Both the position numbers and the translations under genes were made by a program. A stretch of 64,000 nucleotides of DNA, from the NCBI RefSeq assembly GCF_904846235.1, contig NZ_CAJGZN010000006.1, positions 62,001 through 126,000 on the forward strand, given 5' to 3'. Of the stretch, positions 29,128-38,569 are shown piece after piece (position 1 is the stretch's first letter; each line of letters starts with the position of its first letter). The stretch comes from Psychrobacter immobilis. GTDB taxonomy: Bacteria; Pseudomonadota; Gammaproteobacteria; Pseudomonadales; Moraxellaceae. Below the pieces are notes generated by a model. That model saw only the letters and a program-made list of their open reading frames with translations, was not told the origin of the DNA and ran no database searches.

Positions 29128-29197
29128 TATAAGCAGCACAAGTTGCTTATAGCTCAATCCTCTAGCTTGAGTTAATCACCTATTATTCAAGCTAGAG
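29128..29197 (+). promoter_or_regulatory. Two successive stem-loops between DUF11 and barrel genes
   Basis: A first 8-bp perfect stem (29128-29135 with 29144-29151) is followed by an 11-bp perfect stem (29160-29170 with 29187-29197). Neither is followed by a T-run long enough for a standard terminator. They may lower read-through or protect the 3' end of the upstream message, setting the ratio of the two proteins. Confidence 0.5.
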
Positions 29198-29235
29198 ATT
29201 TATTACCTCTTTATGTTTTATTGGATAAGCGACAT

Positions 29236-32200
29236 ATGACTAAATCTTTAATGACACCGTCTAATCGTACTACGTTGCATACAGCGAAGATCTCTGCGCT
29301 GACGGCTGCAATGTTGCTTATGCAATCAAATATGGCATTTGCTGCGCCTAGTACTCTTGTACAAACTATCAATAACATTGCTAATGCAGCTTATGACGTT
29401 GATTCTATCAAACAGAATAGTGTTTCAAACCAAGTACAAGTCAAAGCCTCTGCCTTACCTGAATATGGTATTAACTTAACTCAGCAACCCTTGCGTACTG
29501 TCGCACCCAACACATTGGTGAATTGGGTTAATGTTCTTAGTAATACTAGCTATAGTAGTCAGACTGTTGAGCTGACGCTTGATGTATCGCCAACTCTATC
29601 TAATTTAAAAGTTTATCAAGACCTCAATAAAAACGGTATTGTCGATAGTGGTGATACACAACTTATTCTTGATAACATGAGTGCTCAAATCAAGCTTGGT
29701 CAGAGTGAAAACATTCAGTTTATTGTACAAGCTCTATCAGATACTAATGGCAAGGATGGGGATACTGCTGATATTAAGATTGGTGCAGTTGTGTTAGAAG
29801 ATCCGTCAGTAACCAGCGTGAGTGCAACCGATAGCCTAGTCATTATCGAATCTGGTATCAAATTCACCACTCCTAAATTTGATGAAAGCAAAACGATTTC
29901 ACAAATTAATGATGACGTTTATGTCAGTGCCAGCTATGCGCAATGTAATGTACAAACTGACAAGCCTGATCAAATATGGGTAACCATCAAATCACCGAAA
30001 ACTGGAGATAGCTATTCACTTAAAGCTATAGAAACCGGTAATAACACAGGTAAATATCAGCTATCAGCAGCCACTCAAAATAACGCTAACGCTATTGACG
30101 ATAAGCTTATCCAAACGTTGAACAGCGACACATTGACTGTCAGTTTAGATGCTTGTATCGCCCCTTCGGTTGGCATTGATGCTGATGAATTGCCAAATGC
30201 GTCTGACTTCACCGTGCGTATCAGTGACCTGAGCTCACAAATTAATATCGTCGATGACAACCCAGCTTTAGTTGTTACAAAGGAAAGTGACGTAAAAAGT
30301 GCTGAACTCGGCGATTATGTCAGCTATACCATCGAAATCAAAAATAGCGGTAAGTCTACTGCTTACGATGTACAACTAAAAGATGCCTTACCACGTGGTT
30401 TTGACTACGTTGAGAATAGTGTACGTGTTAGTCCAACGACTGATATTGATATCAATCAAGCACATACCACCGAGTTTAAAGCTGATGGTAAATATCAAGT
30501 ATTGAACTTAGGCAATATGGCAAATGGCGAAAGTAAAAAAATTACTTATCGTGTGCTTGTTGGTGCTTCATCACTAGGTGGTGATGGTATCAACCGCGCA
30601 ATCGCAGTTGCTAACAATGAGCAAGGCCAAAGCTTAGTATCAAGAGAAGCACAGTGGAAAATCGACGTAGAACGCGGCGTCATGAATACTGACGGTATCA
30701 TCGTTGGTAAAGTCTATCACGATATCAACCGTGATGGTATTCAGCAAAAAGAAGACGGCGAGCTTGGGGTTGCTGGTGTCCGTATATATATGGAGAACGG
30801 CAACTTCATCGTTACTGATCCTGAAGGTAAATACAACTTTTATGGGGTCAGTGCCAAAACACACGTACTAAAAGTAGATAGCACAACGATCCCTAGAGAA
30901 ACAGAGCTGGTCACCCAAAGCAACCGTAATGCGGGTGATGCTGGCAGCCGTTTTGTCGATTTGAAATATGGCGAGCTACATCGTGCAGATTTTGCGATTG
31001 TGGGCGGCATGGGCGATAGTACTGAGCGTCTGAACGCCGAGCTAATCGCTCGTAGCAAATCAGTGAGTGCTAAGAATGATACGCTAGAGCAAGCGGTAAA
31101 AACAGCGCTAACATTAGAGCCAAACTACGATGCCGACACGACTGATAATGTCGATGCAAGTGGCTGCAATATCAATGGCGACCTAGACCTTGGTAACAAC
31201 TGTGATTCTGCTATTGTCAACGATATGATTGGGGATGCGACCAATCGTGTAGACATGGCCGTGACAACGGTTGCACCTCCAGTAGAAAAAGAGCTCGAAG
31301 AATATCTAAAAGAAGTGGCTAACAATAATGTCACCTTCATTAACCTAAATGAAGGTCAACAGCTCAGTACTTACAAGCAGATGGTACAGGTACAAGCACC
31401 ACTTGGTTCAATATTTACTCTATACGCCAATGGCAAAGCGATATCAGAGCAGCAAGTCGGTAAAACTGCTGAGCAAGAAAAGCAAAATGTAATGGCTTTT
31501 GACTATTATGCGGTTGACCTAAAACGCGGAAGCAATACGTTACGTGGTGTGGCAACTGACATCAATGGCAAAACTATTTCCGAGCAGATCATCACCGTAT
31601 TGACACCTGATAGTCTGCAAGCGATTGATTATCGTACGCAAGCACAACTAGTCCCAGCAGATGGTATCAGCGAATATCAGGTTGTTATTAGTCTAAAAGA
31701 TCGCGACAATCGCCCCTATATCGGTACTACTTCTCTTACACTTGATACTAATATCGGTCGTATCAATCTGAAAGACAGTAGCCAAGATCAAGCCGGTACC
31801 CAAGTTACTGTATCAGGGGGTGAGCTATTAATACCCGTCACCGCGCCAAGCGCACCAGGCAAAGGTGAGTTGGTAATTGATACTGGTAGTAGTAAACAAA
31901 TTATCCCACTACAGTTCACGGCTCAACTACGTCCACTACTTGCTGTTGGTATTGTAGAAGGCGCTATTTCACTAAAAGACTTTGATGGTAGCAGCATTAC
32001 TGATGCTCAAGGTGCATTTGAGCAAGAGCTAAATGACTTTGCTGGTAACGATGATTACACAGCTTCTGGTCGTGCTGCGATGTTCCTCAAAGGAAAAGTA
32101 CGCGGCGACTATCTGCTTACGCTTGCGTATGATAGTGATAAAAAAGGCGAGCGTTTGTTCCGTGATATCGATCCGGGCGAATACTATCCTGTCTATGGCG

Positions 32201-34554
32201 ATTCATCAGCCAAAGGCTTCGATGCGCAGTCTACTAGCAAGCTTTACGTGCGCCTTGATAAAGGTCGCTCGTTCGCTATGTATGGTGATTTAAAAACGCA
32301 AATTGATAACGATGAAGGTATCAAGCTTGGTCAATACAACCGTACATTAACTGGTCTAAAAGCTCAATTTGAAGATAGCAACACTCGTGTTACTGCCTTT
32401 TTAGCAGAGACCAGTACTAGCCAACGTGTAAATGAGACTCGCGGTTTGGGCATTTCAGGCCCATATCCATTGGCTGAGAACTTCGATGCGGTATTAGAAA
32501 ACTCTGAAACGGTTGAAGTTATTACTCGTGACGCCAACAACCCTGGGCTTATTATCAATCGTGAGACGCTTACTCGCTTTGCTGATTATGAGATTGACCC
32601 TATCAGCCGTAGCTTATTCTTGACGGCACCGATTGCTAGTCAAGATATCGAAGGCAATCCTATCTATATCCGTGTCACTGTAGAAGTTGATGAAGGTGGT
32701 GAAGATTATTTAGTCGGTGGTATTGCAGCGAAGCAGCAACTAACGAATAAAGTCGCCATCGGTGGTAGCTATGTGAATAGCGATGACCCATTGAACAAAG
32801 AAGAGTTGGCTAGTGTCAATAGTGTTGTTAAATTCAATGATAAGCTAAAGCTAGTCGTAGAATATGCGATGAACAAAGCTGAAAACCCAAATTTTCAGTC
32901 AAGTAATCAAATCAACGCGGCAGAACTGACTGATAGTGATGTTGAAGGTAACGCACTACGTATTGAGCTTGATTTTGATAATAAGAAAAATACGCGAGCT
33001 AAAGCTTATTATAATGATGCTGATGAAGGTTTTGTCACTGGTGCATCACCGCTTACGGCTGGACGTACTGAATCTGGTGTAGAGGTTACTCATACTCTAA
33101 ATGATAAGAAAACTGCTCTTAAATTAGAAGGCATACGCACAGAAGAGCATACTACTGACGCTAGCCGCGAAGGCGTGCAAGCAAGCGTTGAGCATCGTTT
33201 AAGTGAAAACATCGTTGGTGAAATTGGGGTTCGTTATTACAAACAAGACGCGACTGCTGCCTCACGTAATACTCAAGCCGCGACAGACGTTGTAGATATT
33301 ACAGACGACACTTTGTTTAATGATGACATCATCAATCAGTCAGCGTTGAGCAGCGTTAGTAACGCTGAAGAAGATATTGAAGGTACGACTGTTCGTGCTC
33401 GTATTACCTCTCGTCTACCTAAGTTGAATAACAGCTTGGTATTTGCAGAGTATGAGCAAGATATCGAAAATAGCTCACGTAATGCAACTTCTATCGGTGG
33501 TGAGACAGCGCTTGGGGACTTGGGTCGTCTATACGCTCGTCATGATTTGATCAACAGCCTATCTGGCACTTATGGTCTTGATGATACAGATGAGCGTCAA
33601 CGTACCACTGTTGGTTTTGACGCGACTTACATGAAAGATGGTAAGGTTTATAGCGAATACCGCATGCGCGATGCCATTAGTGCACGTGAGGCAGAAGCAG
33701 CTATTGGTCTAAAAAACAAGTGGTATGTTCAAGAAGGGCTAACTTTAAATACTTTATTTGAGCGTGTCGAATCTCTCGAAGGTGAAGAAAGCAACACTGC
33801 AACAGCGGCAGGTATCGGTGTTGAATATCTTGCTAAAGAGAATTATAAAGCATCAGGACGTTTTGAAAAACGTTGGGGTGAAACAAGTGATACGCTACTT
33901 GGTAGTGCTGGTATCGCCTATCGCTATACTGATGAGGTTACCTTCTTAGCCAAAGATATCTACTCACGTACTGACTATAGTGATGGCGATCGCACTATCA
34001 ATCGTTTTCAGCTAGGTGCTGCGTATCGTGACTACGATAGCAATCAGTTAGATATGCTTGCAAAATTCGAATATCGTTTGGATGATAATAATACTGGCGA
34101 TGACGCTTATCAAAAAGACACTATGGTTTGGTCATGGAATGGTAATTACCATCCTACGCGTCCGTTGACGTTGTCTGGACGTTATGCTGGTAAGTATACA
34201 GAATACGAGGCAGATAGCTTAACCAGCGATAACACGGCTCACGCTGTTTATGGCCGCGGTCTTTATGATATCAGTGAGCGCTGGGATATTGGTTTACAAG
34301 CAGGTACTTACTGGAATAATCAGGCAAATGACTTAGCTTATATGCTTGGTGCAGAAGTGGGTTATAGCCCAATGACCAACCTTTGGTTATCACTTGGTTA
34401 TAACTTCATGGGCTTTGAAGATGAAGATATTGCTTATGACGACAGTACTCAGCAAGGTGCTTACTTTAGATTGCGCTTTAAGTTCGATGAAGACTTATTT
34501 AAACGTGAAGACCCACGTAAGAACCAACGTCTAAGCAGCAATTCTGCATTTTAA
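29236..34554 (+). CDS. Giant outer-membrane barrel protein with DUF11, SdrD-B and Ig-like modules
   Basis: A 1772-residue exported protein. I start it at the ATG at 29236, with GGAT 9 nt upstream; a TTG at 29221 is the longest option. A signal peptide ends near residue 36 (MAFAA). Next come the INNIANAAYDV module (about 45-75), a calcium-loop-like DLNKNGIVDSGD (129-140), a DUF11 domain (about 345-470), an SdrD-B-like module with DINRDGIQQKEDGELGVAGV (496-515), an invasin/Ig-like region (about 795-930), and a long run of amphipathic strands (about 940 to the end) with ERLFRDIDPGEYYPVYGDSS and GAYFRLRFKF, ending in Phe. This reads as a large barrel with an N-terminal periplasmic or surface arm. 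Function unknown; export or anchoring of the neighbouring DUF11 proteins is my inference. Confidence 0.78.
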   Translation: MTKSLMTPSNRTTLHTAKISALTAAMLLMQSNMAFAAPSTLVQTINNIANAAYDVDSIKQNSVSNQVQVKASALPEYGINLTQQPLRTVAPNTLVNWVNVLSNTSYSSQTVELTLDVSPTLSNLKVYQDLNKNGIVDSGDTQLILDNMSAQIKLGQSENIQFIVQALSDTNGKDGDTADIKIGAVVLEDPSVTSVSATDSLVIIESGIKFTTPKFDESKTISQINDDVYVSASYAQCNVQTDKPDQIWVTIKSPKTGDSYSLKAIETGNNTGKYQLSAATQNNANAIDDKLIQTLNSDTLTVSLDACIAPSVGIDADELPNASDFTVRISDLSSQINIVDDNPALVVTKESDVKSAELGDYVSYTIEIKNSGKSTAYDVQLKDALPRGFDYVENSVRVSPTTDIDINQAHTTEFKADGKYQVLNLGNMANGESKKITYRVLVGASSLGGDGINRAIAVANNEQGQSLVSREAQWKIDVERGVMNTDGIIVGKVYHDINRDGIQQKEDGELGVAGVRIYMENGNFIVTDPEGKYNFYGVSAKTHVLKVDSTTIPRETELVTQSNRNAGDAGSRFVDLKYGELHRADFAIVGGMGDSTERLNAELIARSKSVSAKNDTLEQAVKTALTLEPNYDADTTDNVDASGCNINGDLDLGNNCDSAIVNDMIGDATNRVDMAVTTVAPPVEKELEEYLKEVANNNVTFINLNEGQQLSTYKQMVQVQAPLGSIFTLYANGKAISEQQVGKTAEQEKQNVMAFDYYAVDLKRGSNTLRGVATDINGKTISEQIITVLTPDSLQAIDYRTQAQLVPADGISEYQVVISLKDRDNRPYIGTTSLTLDTNIGRINLKDSSQDQAGTQVTVSGGELLIPVTAPSAPGKGELVIDTGSSKQIIPLQFTAQLRPLLAVGIVEGAISLKDFDGSSITDAQGAFEQELNDFAGNDDYTASGRAAMFLKGKVRGDYLLTLAYDSDKKGERLFRDIDPGEYYPVYGDSSAKGFDAQSTSKLYVRLDKGRSFAMYGDLKTQIDNDEGIKLGQYNRTLTGLKAQFEDSNTRVTAFLAETSTSQRVNETRGLGISGPYPLAENFDAVLENSETVEVITRDANNPGLIINRETLTRFADYEIDPISRSLFLTAPIASQDIEGNPIYIRVTVEVDEGGEDYLVGGIAAKQQLTNKVAIGGSYVNSDDPLNKEELASVNSVVKFNDKLKLVVEYAMNKAENPNFQSSNQINAAELTDSDVEGNALRIELDFDNKKNTRAKAYYNDADEGFVTGASPLTAGRTESGVEVTHTLNDKKTALKLEGIRTEEHTTDASREGVQASVEHRLSENIVGEIGVRYYKQDATAASRNTQAATDVVDITDDTLFNDDIINQSALSSVSNAEEDIEGTTVRARITSRLPKLNNSLVFAEYEQDIENSSRNATSIGGETALGDLGRLYARHDLINSLSGTYGLDDTDERQRTTVGFDATYMKDGKVYSEYRMRDAISAREAEAAIGLKNKWYVQEGLTLNTLFERVESLEGEESNTATAAGIGVEYLAKENYKASGRFEKRWGETSDTLLGSAGIAYRYTDEVTFLAKDIYSRTDYSDGDRTINRFQLGAAYRDYDSNQLDMLAKFEYRLDDNNTGDDAYQKDTMVWSWNGNYHPTRPLTLSGRYAGKYTEYEADSLTSDNTAHAVYGRGLYDISERWDIGLQAGTYWNNQANDLAYMLGAEVGYSPMTNLWLSLGYNFMGFEDEDIAYDDSTQQGAYFRLRFKFDEDLFKREDPRKNQRLSSNSAF

Positions 34555-34709
34555 CTGATTGATACTAATGATACTGTCGTAAGTACATCCTTATGACAGT
34601 GTCATGCTCGTCTTATGGAAAATTATTTTGTCATTCAATAAACAATTAAGTCAGCCCTAGTAATGGTAAATAATACCAACGTTTATTACCTTAACATAAG
34701 GTTTACACC

Positions 34710-35486
34710 ATGTTTGATTCAGCCATCAATGCAGCACCTTTCAAGCGCTCAGTATGCGTTACATTATCAGCTTTATTTTCGTTAACCTTTATGCAGCCAG
34801 CTTTAGCTAAGAGTGAGACTGTCCAAGTGGCTCACTCAACTAGCATGGGTGAATATTGCCACGATGATAGTCAGACTCAAGCACGCTCTTATAGATATCA
34901 AAGCGAACAACAACGCCTATTAAATTGTATGGTCACGCAATTAAAACCTTATCAGCAAAAAGACAAGACAGCCGCTCAACAGTATTTCGCTTACAAAGCG
35001 CAAGCGTGGTTGAACTATGCTATTCATCAAGACAGTATGAATAGCCGCTCATCCGCAGGTCAAGTTGCGTTAGAAATGGCAGAGCCTATATTTCAAGCGC
35101 TAGATAATGACACGGTACAAGACTTGGGCCTGCATCAAGATATTCCGTCTACCTCTGCCTTGATGCGTCCTGATCTATGGGCAACTTTAAGCGCACTTAA
35201 AGACGGCGATGGCATAGCATCAGCACCACGTGAGATGGCATTTAGTGAAGTGGCTTTAATTTGGGCAGCAACCAATCAATGCGCACGAGGCTGGCGCGAA
35301 TCTGGTATGCATTTTCGCATGGCTGATCGCTGGCTTGAACAGGCCCGCGAAGCTTACGTCAATGCCAACGACTCACAGACCAATGTAGCGCTAGAGAAGT
35401 CAATAGTCAGTTATCATAAGCAGTACTCGCCTTTAGATGCGAGCGATGATACTTGCCGTGGACAAGATTTGACATCTAACCGTTAG
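34710..35486 (+). CDS. Exported helical protein of unknown function
   Basis: A 258-residue protein with a signal peptide (about residues 1-33, ending MQPALA before KSETVQ). The mature part is mostly helical and has four cysteines (EYCHDD, LLNCMV, NQCARG, DTCRGQ). The stretches YFAYKAQAWLNYAIHQDS, MRPDLWATLSALKDGDG and EVALIWAATNQ resemble the region found ahead of the OmpA domain in some periplasmic OmpA-family proteins, but no OmpA domain is present. It follows the barrel gene by 155 nt and may be its periplasmic partner. The assignment rests on remembered family patterns, so confidence in function is low. Confidence 0.7.
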   Translation: MFDSAINAAPFKRSVCVTLSALFSLTFMQPALAKSETVQVAHSTSMGEYCHDDSQTQARSYRYQSEQQRLLNCMVTQLKPYQQKDKTAAQQYFAYKAQAWLNYAIHQDSMNSRSSAGQVALEMAEPIFQALDNDTVQDLGLHQDIPSTSALMRPDLWATLSALKDGDGIASAPREMAFSEVALIWAATNQCARGWRESGMHFRMADRWLEQAREAYVNANDSQTNVALEKSIVSYHKQYSPLDASDDTCRGQDLTSNR

Positions 35487-35553
35487 AATAGTCGCTGTTT
35501 TATTAGAGATATTAATCTGTATTATTTCCAGTCCTATACTAAAAACTAAACAT

Positions 35554-35583
35554 AAAAAAGCCGACCTATTTGTCGGCTTTTTT
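35554..35583. terminator. Bidirectional terminator between the surface cluster and tetR
   Basis: A perfect 12-bp stem (35554-35565 with 35572-35583) with A- and T-runs and a 6-nt loop. It closes the surface cluster on the plus strand and the TetR gene on the minus strand. Confidence 0.92.
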
Positions 35584-35602
35584 ATGTTTAAAGTAAGCTC
35601 AA

Positions 35603-36295
35603 TTAGCGGTTTTTACGTGGCAACTTTTCTGGTAGGTAACAACGTAAATAAGCAATAAATGCTGTATTTGCTTCTTGGATATACTCTTCAGTAATACTCT
35701 GATGACGGCGATAAGACAACGTAAAGATAGCATTTACGATGCTATAAGCAATCAACAAGGTATCTTGGATATCGTGGAAGTTTGGCATCTCATAACGCTC
35801 TGACAAACGCTTATAGACCAGATCAACGATTTGATGATCCATATCTTCACCAAAGCTGTCACCTTCAAAATCAGGTGTATTGGTGTCATAGATAAGCTTG
35901 GCTTTTGTCTCATCGTTATGGAATATCGTAATACAATGATCGATAAGCGCCGTTAAATACCCTTGCCATCTATCATAGTTGCCAATATCGACCGTCTCTA
36001 CCATCTCTAATATTTCAATCGCATTCAAAAAACGCAATGCTAAAAATATTGCTTCAATATTGGGGAAAAAATGGTAAGCAGAAGCTCTTGGTATGCCCGC
36101 TTCTTCACACACAGCCGCTAACGTAATATCGTTAATAGCATGTGTTTCGCTCAATTTTTTGGCACCAGCCAAAAGTTTTTGACGACGTGCACGGCCTTGC
36201 TGGCTAGTAAACTTAAACTTATTAGGTACAAGCTTCTTTGCCAATTCCGAATCCACCAACACATCTTCAATCTTTTCGTCTTTATTATCACTCAT
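35603..36295 (-). CDS. TetR-family transcriptional regulator
   Basis: A 230-residue one-component repressor. The helix-turn-helix lies at about residues 38-85 (RQKLLAGAKKLSETHAIND, ITLAAVCEEAGIPRASAYHFF), followed by a helical ligand-binding domain with no recognisable ligand signature. The N-terminal 30 residues are charged and probably disordered. It is convergent with the surface cluster and has no divergent partner close by, so its target is unclear; the exonuclease/phosphatase-fold gene upstream on the same strand is separate. Confidence 0.88.
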   Translation of the reverse strand: MSDNKDEKIEDVLVDSELAKKLVPNKFKFTSQQGRARRQKLLAGAKKLSETHAINDITLAAVCEEAGIPRASAYHFFPNIEAIFLALRFLNAIEILEMVETVDIGNYDRWQGYLTALIDHCITIFHNDETKAKLIYDTNTPDFEGDSFGEDMDHQIVDLVYKRLSERYEMPNFHDIQDTLLIAYSIVNAIFTLSYRRHQSITEEYIQEANTAFIAYLRCYLPEKLPRKNR

Positions 36296-36532
36296 TGTGA
36301 ATCTCTTAATGTTGCGCCCTATTTTATAAATATAATCTTCATTGAATAGTATTTATCCTCAGATAAAGGATGGTTGACTGTTGGCTAAAATATAAAGCCT
36401 ATATGGTCACTACTATATTCAATGCAGAGGCATCATAAACGCTTGCGTATTATCAAGCAAGGGACATGAATAGGTTAAAAAATAATACTACGATCAGCAA
36501 TTTAATAGAGCTAACCGTCTAATTTTATAAAG

Positions 36533-37555
36533 TTAATCATTGAGTTTTATTTTTGCCCTTATAATACCATGATCAGTGACTCTATCGGCATAGTCCCACT
36601 TCAAATGATCATTAAAATAATCAACTCGTTCGACATAACCGAGCGAAAATTTACTATCGGGCAAAAACTCTTCTGAGACAAATAACTGGTCGATAACTTC
36701 TGGCATACCTTGATATATATGGGTATAGGCAACATCCTTCATCCAGCCATATCGTGCTTGAATACGAGCAGCATCAAAAAGTGCAACATCACGCATACTT
36801 TTATCGTAATTAACCTCCCCAGTTTCTGTCATCAACTGAGTAGTCACGCTACCTGTGACATCATTCATATCACCCAATAGAATCAATGGTTCACGGGTAT
36901 GTTGCAATCGCTCTATGATAGACATACGGATAGAGGCCGCTTCTGCCGCGCGCATACATAAACTACGAAGCTTAGCGCGAACTCGAATATTTGGATCGTC
37001 CATGTCTTCTAATAGGTCACCATTTTCATCACGTAAGAAAAAAGCACGTTTGCTTTTTAGATGCGCTGTAATAATTGTAATGGGCTGCCCGTACGCGTCA
37101 ACACGTAGCACTAATGGAGGACGGTTGAAGCGTTGATAAGGACCGATATCAGGTACATCAATAATGGCTTTTGGTGCTATATCTTCTAGCAAACTGGTTT
37201 CTAACTGCTCAAATCGGCTGATAATACCGACAGCAGGTGTATTCTGTGCACCCATGCCTTTGGTGTATATACTCGCGCTATCGTTACTGGCAAGTGGAAT
37301 GACCGCATGCTCGGACTGAAAACCTAGTGAAACAGCCAGCGCTTCTAATGCATCACTATCCCAAACCTCTTGTACTGCGATAATGTCAGCATGCGCTTTA
37401 GCCAATAAATCTGTAAGACCTCGCAGCTTATGTTCGTAAGCTTTATCATTATAAGCTGGCGCATTTTCATAATAAGTTCGATTAGGGTTCGCAAAGTTCA
37501 GCAGGTTGGCCGTTGCGATATAAAACTGTTTATTGCCTTCAGTGTTGTTACTCAT
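36533..37555 (-). CDS. Endonuclease/exonuclease/phosphatase-fold protein
   Basis: A 340-residue member of the EEP hydrolase superfamily, with the expected metal and catalytic elements in order: FYIATANLLNFANP, IIAVQEVWD (Glu), ITAHLKSKR (His), LILLGDMNDVTG (Asp, Asn) and VTDHGIIRAKI (Asp, His). I choose the ATG at 37555 (MSNNTEGNKQFY), preceded by GGGGA; a further in-frame ATG at 37597 lacks a good ribosome site. No signal peptide or membrane segment is seen, so it is probably cytoplasmic. Substrate (nucleic acid, phosphodiester or phospholipid headgroup) cannot be assigned. Confidence 0.85.
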   Translation of the reverse strand: MSNNTEGNKQFYIATANLLNFANPNRTYYENAPAYNDKAYEHKLRGLTDLLAKAHADIIAVQEVWDSDALEALAVSLGFQSEHAVIPLASNDSASIYTKGMGAQNTPAVGIISRFEQLETSLLEDIAPKAIIDVPDIGPYQRFNRPPLVLRVDAYGQPITIITAHLKSKRAFFLRDENGDLLEDMDDPNIRVRAKLRSLCMRAAEAASIRMSIIERLQHTREPLILLGDMNDVTGSVTTQLMTETGEVNYDKSMRDVALFDAARIQARYGWMKDVAYTHIYQGMPEVIDQLFVSEEFLPDSKFSLGYVERVDYFNDHLKWDYADRVTDHGIIRAKIKLND

Positions 37556-37628
37556 ATATTCCCCATCGTTCTCATTATTATAGTACATAATATTCACGTA
37601 TGTGTATACGCTGCAAATTTTATGCCTA

Positions 37629-37662
37629 AAAAAACTCCCAAAGTTAAACTTTGGAAGTTTTA
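37629..37662 (-). terminator. Terminator after the glycine-zipper gene
   Basis: A stem-loop with arms around 37631-37644 and 37647-37660 and a T-run on the minus strand lies downstream of the glycine-zipper gene that ends at 37822. Confidence 0.7.
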
Positions 37663-37821
37663 AAATAGCATAGATGTTGATAAGTAGATTTACTAATAGA
37701 ACTGGACATACAATTAATCTATTTTAAGTAATGGTATAGCAATCCCTGATACTAGCTAATTACTAAATACACTAGTTGTCAGGATATTTGACTAATCGTT
37801 CTATTAGTTATTTAACCTGTC

Positions 37822-38334
37822 TTATGATACGCGGTTCCATGCATCACGTGATGCTTGACGCGCTTCGTTCCATTCCATACGAGACTCACCTTTTACTTCG
37901 TGCCATGAACGCTCTAAATCTGCTTCATGATCTTCAAAACGAGCATCTACTGGATAACGAGCACGGTTCGCATAGCCTACCGCATATGCTGGATGCAAGT
38001 CACGGTCGAAATCGTATTCTTCTCTATGATAATCTGCATTTGCATACTCTGCACGCCAGTACGCTTCTTCGTGAGTTGGGTCAATGGCTTCAGCTGCTGC
38101 ATGTCCTGCACCACCACCGACGACTGCACCAATAGCACCACCAATCAACGTACCCAATGGACCTGCCATCGTACCGATAGCTGCGCCTGCCGCTGCACCG
38201 CCTACACCGCCAATACCTGTCCCTACTGGATGTGAACCTGGCTCACCGGTAATGATGTCTGCGTTTAAATCTTCTTTTGTCTCTTTTGACATATGTTTTA
38301 CTTCACTGCGATCGATAGCATCGTGGTTACTCAT
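37822..38334 (-). CDS. Glycine-zipper protein of unknown function
   Basis: A 170-residue protein without a signal peptide. The centre (about residues 35-78) is a glycine zipper, GTGIGGVGGAAAGAAIGTMA followed by GPLGTLIGGAIGAVVGGGAG, long enough to insert in or oligomerise at a membrane. The C-terminal half is very acidic and aromatic (AYWRAEYANADYHREEYDFD; SWHEVKGESRMEWNEARQAS), a pattern seen in stress-induced proteins of Moraxellaceae relatives as I recall them. It stands alone with its own terminator. Role unknown; a general stress protein is a guess from composition. Confidence 0.72.
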   Translation of the reverse strand: MSNHDAIDRSEVKHMSKETKEDLNADIITGEPGSHPVGTGIGGVGGAAAGAAIGTMAGPLGTLIGGAIGAVVGGGAGHAAAEAIDPTHEEAYWRAEYANADYHREEYDFDRDLHPAYAVGYANRARYPVDARFEDHEADLERSWHEVKGESRMEWNEARQASRDAWNRVS

Positions 38335-38569
38335 AGTATTGTCCTTAAATTATTTATTATTTATTTGCTAATTATTAGCAGTCTTACTAAATCCAATTGA
38401 AGTATAAAAATTTATAGGTAAGGACAGATAGGCCGATTATGTAAACTGTGTCCGTATTGCGATTATCTTGCGTTACAGCCTGTATCTTTATCACATCTGT
38501 GTACGGCAGCCTCATACTTTGAGTAATCATAAATGTACGATCACAATAAACTTACTAAGTAAATCAATC

